Assembly (NCBI GenBank): GCA_963713815.1
Contig: CAVQNH010000018.1
Location: 1-64,000 of the forward strand
Reading direction: 5' to 3'
DNA from: RYN-230 sp963713815
Lineage (GTDB): Bacteria; Actinomycetota; Actinomycetes; Streptosporangiales; Streptosporangiaceae
DNA: 64,000 nt
Positions 61,190 through 64,000 of this stretch are shown here, one piece after another (the stretch's first letter is position 1; every line of letters starts with the position of its first letter). Both the position numbers and the translations under genes were made by a program. The notes under the pieces were generated by a model. The model worked only from the letters and a program-made list of their open reading frames with translations, ran no database searches and had not been told where the DNA came from.

Positions 61190-63418
61190 GTGAAGGGACG
61201 CAAGGACCTCGTCGCGAGCGCGGCGTACCTGCCTGAGCCTGCGGCCGTCGCGGCGGCCCGCAAATTCGTGCGCGACACGCTGTGCTCGTGGCTGGACGCC
61301 GGGTCCGGCACGGCCGCGGACGCCGCGGCGGACGGCGGGCTGGTCGACGACGCGGTCCTGCTGACCAGCGAGCTGGTCACCAACGCCGTGGTGCACGCCG
61401 GGACCCAGGTCCAGGTCACCTGCAAGCTCGCCGCCGGGGCGGTGGAAGTCGTGGTCCGGGACAGCCACCCGGCCCGGATGGTGCCCGGCCCCGCGCCCAA
61501 CGACACCGTTCCCGCGGAACGCACCGGCGGCCGCGGCCTGCTGCTGCCCTCCGCCCTCGCGGCCGCCTGGGGGGTCAGCTACGGGACCGACGCCAAGGCC
61601 GTCTGGTTCCGGATGGGCCTTCCCGGCGGCCCGGCCGGCCCGCCGGGCGCCGGGACCGGGCCGGAGGCGCTGGACGCGGTCGTCCCGGCCGGCCCCTGGA
61701 ACGTCGCCACCACGCAGGCGAGTACGTTGCCCCCGGCGGCCGTGGCCGAGATCAGCATGCCGGGCGAGTCCGGCTACGACATGCTGCTGGGCCGGTGTGT
61801 GGCGACGGCCCGGGAGATCGCATCCGCCGACAGTGCGTACGCCGTGGTCGCGGACGAGGACGGGGACCTGGGGGTCCGCGCGGCCAGCGGGCTCAGCCCG
61901 GCCGCGTGGCTGCGCACCGCACCGTCCGTCTCGACCGTGCCGTTCATGGTGGACGGCCGGGTGACCGGGGTGCTGGCCGTCGCGGCCGCCCGGCCGGGCC
62001 GGTTCGCGGACGGCGACGTCCAGCGGCTGCAGCAGCTGGCCGACCAGATGGGACCGGCGCTGGAACGTGCCCGGCTGACCGAGCTGGAACGCACCCGCCG
62101 CGCCCGGATCGGGGTGCTCGCCGAGGCCAGCGCGCTGCTGGCCGGCTCGCTGGACCAGGACCAGATCCTGGCCGTGGCCGGGCGGGTCGCCGTGCCCCGG
62201 CTCGCGGCGTGGTGTGCCGTGCTGCTCGCTGGTCCCGGCGGCGACCTGCGGCTCACTGTGGCCCGCCACGCGGATGAGTCGCTGGCGGGCGCGCTGACCT
62301 GGCTGCTGAACCTGGGCTGCGACCGCGCGCCGCCGGGGATCATCCCCGGTGCGGTCCCGGGCAGCGCTCCCGGGCCCCGCGCCGGGGCCCCCCGCTCCTG
62401 GCCGCTGGCCGCGGTGGTCCCGCCGGATGCCCCGGCCGGCGTGGCTGACCTGGCCGCCCGGGGCGCCTGGTGCTTCCCGCTCATCACCCAGGACGGGCCG
62501 GTGGGGCAGCTCATCCTGGGCGGCCCGCACGGCGGCCGGCCGTCCCGGGAGGTGCAGGGGCTGGCGGAGGACCTGGCCGGGCGGATCGCGCTGGCCCTGG
62601 AAAACTCCCGGCTCGCTGCCCAGCACCGGCAGGACAGCGAGGCGCTGCGCGCCACCCTGGTGCCGCACGAACTGCCCCGGGTCCCGGGCGCCGAACTGGC
62701 CTTCGCGCACGACCTCCCCGGGGCCGGCCTGTCCGGCGCCGACGCGGGCGGTGACTTCTGCGACGTGTTCCCGGTGGCCGGGGGACGCTGGCGATTTGCC
62801 ATCGGCGAGGTGTGCGGGACCGGTCCCGCGACCCTGGCGGTGACCTCCCTGGCCCGCAACGCGCTGCGCATCCTGGGGGCGGCCGGGCTCAGCATCCCCA
62901 CCGCGCTGGACCGGCTGAACCAGCTGATCCTGGACGAGCATGCGCCGGGGACGTTCGTCACCCTGGTGCACGGGGAAATCGGGCCCGGGGAAAACACGGC
63001 CCGCGGACATCGAGCCGGGGAGACCAGGCCCGGGGAGATCGTGCCGGGCTCCCCCCTCCAGGTCCTGCTCGCCTGCGCGGGGCAGCCGCTGCCGCTGGTG
63101 CTGCGGGGGGAGGGCCGGCCCGGGACGGCCGCGGCCCCGCAGCCGGTGCTCGGCGTGATCGAGGGGCAGGGCTTCACCGCCCAGCAGGTCATCCTGGGCC
63201 CCGGGGACCTGCTGCTCTGCGTCACCGACGGGGTGACCAGGCGGCGCGACGGCGACCGGCTGCTCGATGACGACGACGGGCTGGCCCGGCTGCTGGCCGC
63301 CTGCACCGGGCTGACCGCGGAGGTGGTGGCGGACAAGGTCCACGAGGAGGTCCGGACCTTCGGCGGCCACCCGGCGGTGGACGGGATGGCCGTGCTCGCC
63401 ATCCGCGCCGTCCCCTGA
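61190..63418 (+). CDS. SpoIIE-type PP2C phosphatase with HATPase and GAF domains
   Basis: 742 residues from the GTG used. An anti-sigma-factor-like HATPase domain comes first (LLTSELVTNAVVHAGTQVQV, then GGRGLLLPSALAAAWGV). One or two GAF domains occupy about 190-480. The SpoIIE phosphatase domain follows (SGADAGGDFCDVFPVAGGRW, TFVTLVHGEIG, LLCVTDGVTRRRDGDRL). Such proteins control partner-switching of alternative sigma factors. No STAS or sigma gene adjoins it. A start at 61121 inside the acyltransferase gene is also open. Confidence 0.9.
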   Translation: MKGRKDLVASAAYLPEPAAVAAARKFVRDTLCSWLDAGSGTAADAAADGGLVDDAVLLTSELVTNAVVHAGTQVQVTCKLAAGAVEVVVRDSHPARMVPGPAPNDTVPAERTGGRGLLLPSALAAAWGVSYGTDAKAVWFRMGLPGGPAGPPGAGTGPEALDAVVPAGPWNVATTQASTLPPAAVAEISMPGESGYDMLLGRCVATAREIASADSAYAVVADEDGDLGVRAASGLSPAAWLRTAPSVSTVPFMVDGRVTGVLAVAAARPGRFADGDVQRLQQLADQMGPALERARLTELERTRRARIGVLAEASALLAGSLDQDQILAVAGRVAVPRLAAWCAVLLAGPGGDLRLTVARHADESLAGALTWLLNLGCDRAPPGIIPGAVPGSAPGPRAGAPRSWPLAAVVPPDAPAGVADLAARGAWCFPLITQDGPVGQLILGGPHGGRPSREVQGLAEDLAGRIALALENSRLAAQHRQDSEALRATLVPHELPRVPGAELAFAHDLPGAGLSGADAGGDFCDVFPVAGGRWRFAIGEVCGTGPATLAVTSLARNALRILGAAGLSIPTALDRLNQLILDEHAPGTFVTLVHGEIGPGENTARGHRAGETRPGEIVPGSPLQVLLACAGQPLPLVLRGEGRPGTAAAPQPVLGVIEGQGFTAQQVILGPGDLLLCVTDGVTRRRDGDRLLDDDDGLARLLAACTGLTAEVVADKVHEEVRTFGGHPAVDGMAVLAIRAVP

Positions 63419-63821
63419 GCCCCCCGGCTAATCCCGGCTTACTCGGCGCGGAGCCGGGGCTGAATACCTCACCGCGCAGGGCGCGGCCGATCAGATCGAC
63501 GGCCCGGGCGGTGTCCACCAGCCTGCGGCCCTCGCTGCGGTAGGCGGCCAGTACCGCGTCCACCCCGTGCGCGGGCAGCGCCCCGCCCAGGTCGGTCCGG
63601 GCGCTGCGGTATCCCTCGCGGGCGCCCTGCACGCACGCCGCCACATGATGACGGGCCATGCTCGCCAGCGCGATCGGGTGCCGTCGCAGCACCCCATACA
63701 GACGGTAGTCGGGCGGCACCACGTCGAGCAGCCAGGCCACGGCGGTGGCCTCGAAGTCGGTACTGCCTGGCGGTGTACCCCGGTCGGCCAGCCCGGTGGG
63801 AATCGTACGCTGCCATGCCAT
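63222..63821 (-). CDS. Conserved hypothetical protein, C-terminus doubtful
   Basis: Residues 1-125 look like a real actinomycete family: DFEATAVAWLLDVVPPDYRL, YGVLRRHPIALASMARHHVA and LVDTARAVDLIGRALRGEVF. The last 65 residues run antisense through the phosphatase gene and are Arg/Pro-rich, so the true stop is probably near 63430 and a base may be wrong there. A 7-bp hairpin (CCCGGCT/AGCCGGG, 63433-63458) lies at that point. Function unknown. Confidence 0.6.
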   Translation of the reverse strand: MAWQRTIPTGLADRGTPPGSTDFEATAVAWLLDVVPPDYRLYGVLRRHPIALASMARHHVAACVQGAREGYRSARTDLGGALPAHGVDAVLAAYRSEGRRLVDTARAVDLIGRALRGEVFSPGSAPSKPGLAGGLRGRRGWRARPSRPPPGGRRRSGPPRGPCPPPPPRSARCRRPAAGPARRRHRAAGRRRAAWSPRR

Positions 63822-64000
63822 GACAATAGCAAATAATCGAACACGCGTTCCAAACGGTCTGCTCGGCGGCCGGCCTTTGCCGGACCAGCCAGGACAGGCG
63901 CGGAACGGCCAGAAAGCCAGCTGTCACTGAACGTAGTATCCCGGCGTTTGCCCTCAGCCTCCGGCCCTCCCCGGACCCACAGGAGGGGCCGGGGAGGGGA

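Overview
The window is chromosomal DNA from a high-GC actinomycete. The evidence is near-saturating G/C at third codon positions, frequent GTG starts, and a gene order that follows the housekeeping core known from Streptomyces and related filamentous Actinomycetes: leuCD-hup-ddl-gpsA-plsC, thiL-rpmB-recG-rsmD-coaD-rpmF-rnc-mutM-smc-ftsY, glnB-glnD-ffh, rpsP-KH-rimM-trmD-rplS-lepB-rnhB-yraN-yifB-dprA, then rpsB-tsf-pyrH-frr-cdsA-rlmN. I cannot name a genus. No rRNA, tRNA or CRISPR array was found.

Region by region. 0-6 kb (minus strand): a GntR/UTRA regulator, a universal stress protein, and a coupled operon for proton-translocating transhydrogenase (pntAA-pntAB-pntB) with a pirin gene. 6-10 kb: an NdgR-like IclR regulator divergent from leuCD with a palindromic operator between them, then a short HU gene closed by a near-perfect hairpin. 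10-14 kb (minus strand): plsC-gpsA-Cys/Met PLP enzyme-ddl, with overlapping genes. 14-19 kb: cofC, a small membrane protein, a frame-broken PRC-barrel gene, an Lrp-type RAM-domain protein, thiL (apparently starting at AUC), a secreted CBM2-like protein and rpmB. 19-31 kb: recG to ftsY, with smc carrying two single-base frameshifts.

31-38 kb holds the most distinctive segment. A flavohemoglobin-like globin/ferredoxin-reductase fusion overlaps a nitric oxide synthase oxygenase gene that has a 240-residue repetitive N-terminal extension. The pair sits between ftsY and glnB, where the ammonium transporter gene amtB lies in Streptomyces. The glnB promoter keeps a GlnR-box-like array. 38-50 kb: the ffh-to-dprA ribosome, secretion and DNA-processing block, including an S16 protein with a 13-unit KAST repeat tail, a 142-bp MITE-like element between the KH gene and rimM, and a degenerate signal-peptidase fragment before lepB. 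50-64 kb: glmS, xerC, the rpsB translation/lipid block, a SUFU-domain protein, rlmN, a hexapeptide acyltransferase, a SpoIIE-type phosphatase and a conserved hypothetical.

Two themes cut across the window. First, tandem repeats with a 15-bp period (five codons) lie inside or at the edges of many otherwise conserved genes (nos, rpsP, rimM, lepB, xerC). An intergenic satellite after ftsY instead has a 16-bp period. Second, single-base frameshifts interrupt smc (twice), yifB (twice), rimM, xerC, the rpsB tail, the PRC-barrel gene and possibly the CBM2-like gene. Several fall in or beside the repeats, so unresolved indels in the assembly are the likeliest cause, although real repeat slippage is possible. 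For those genes I give the full span as the gene.
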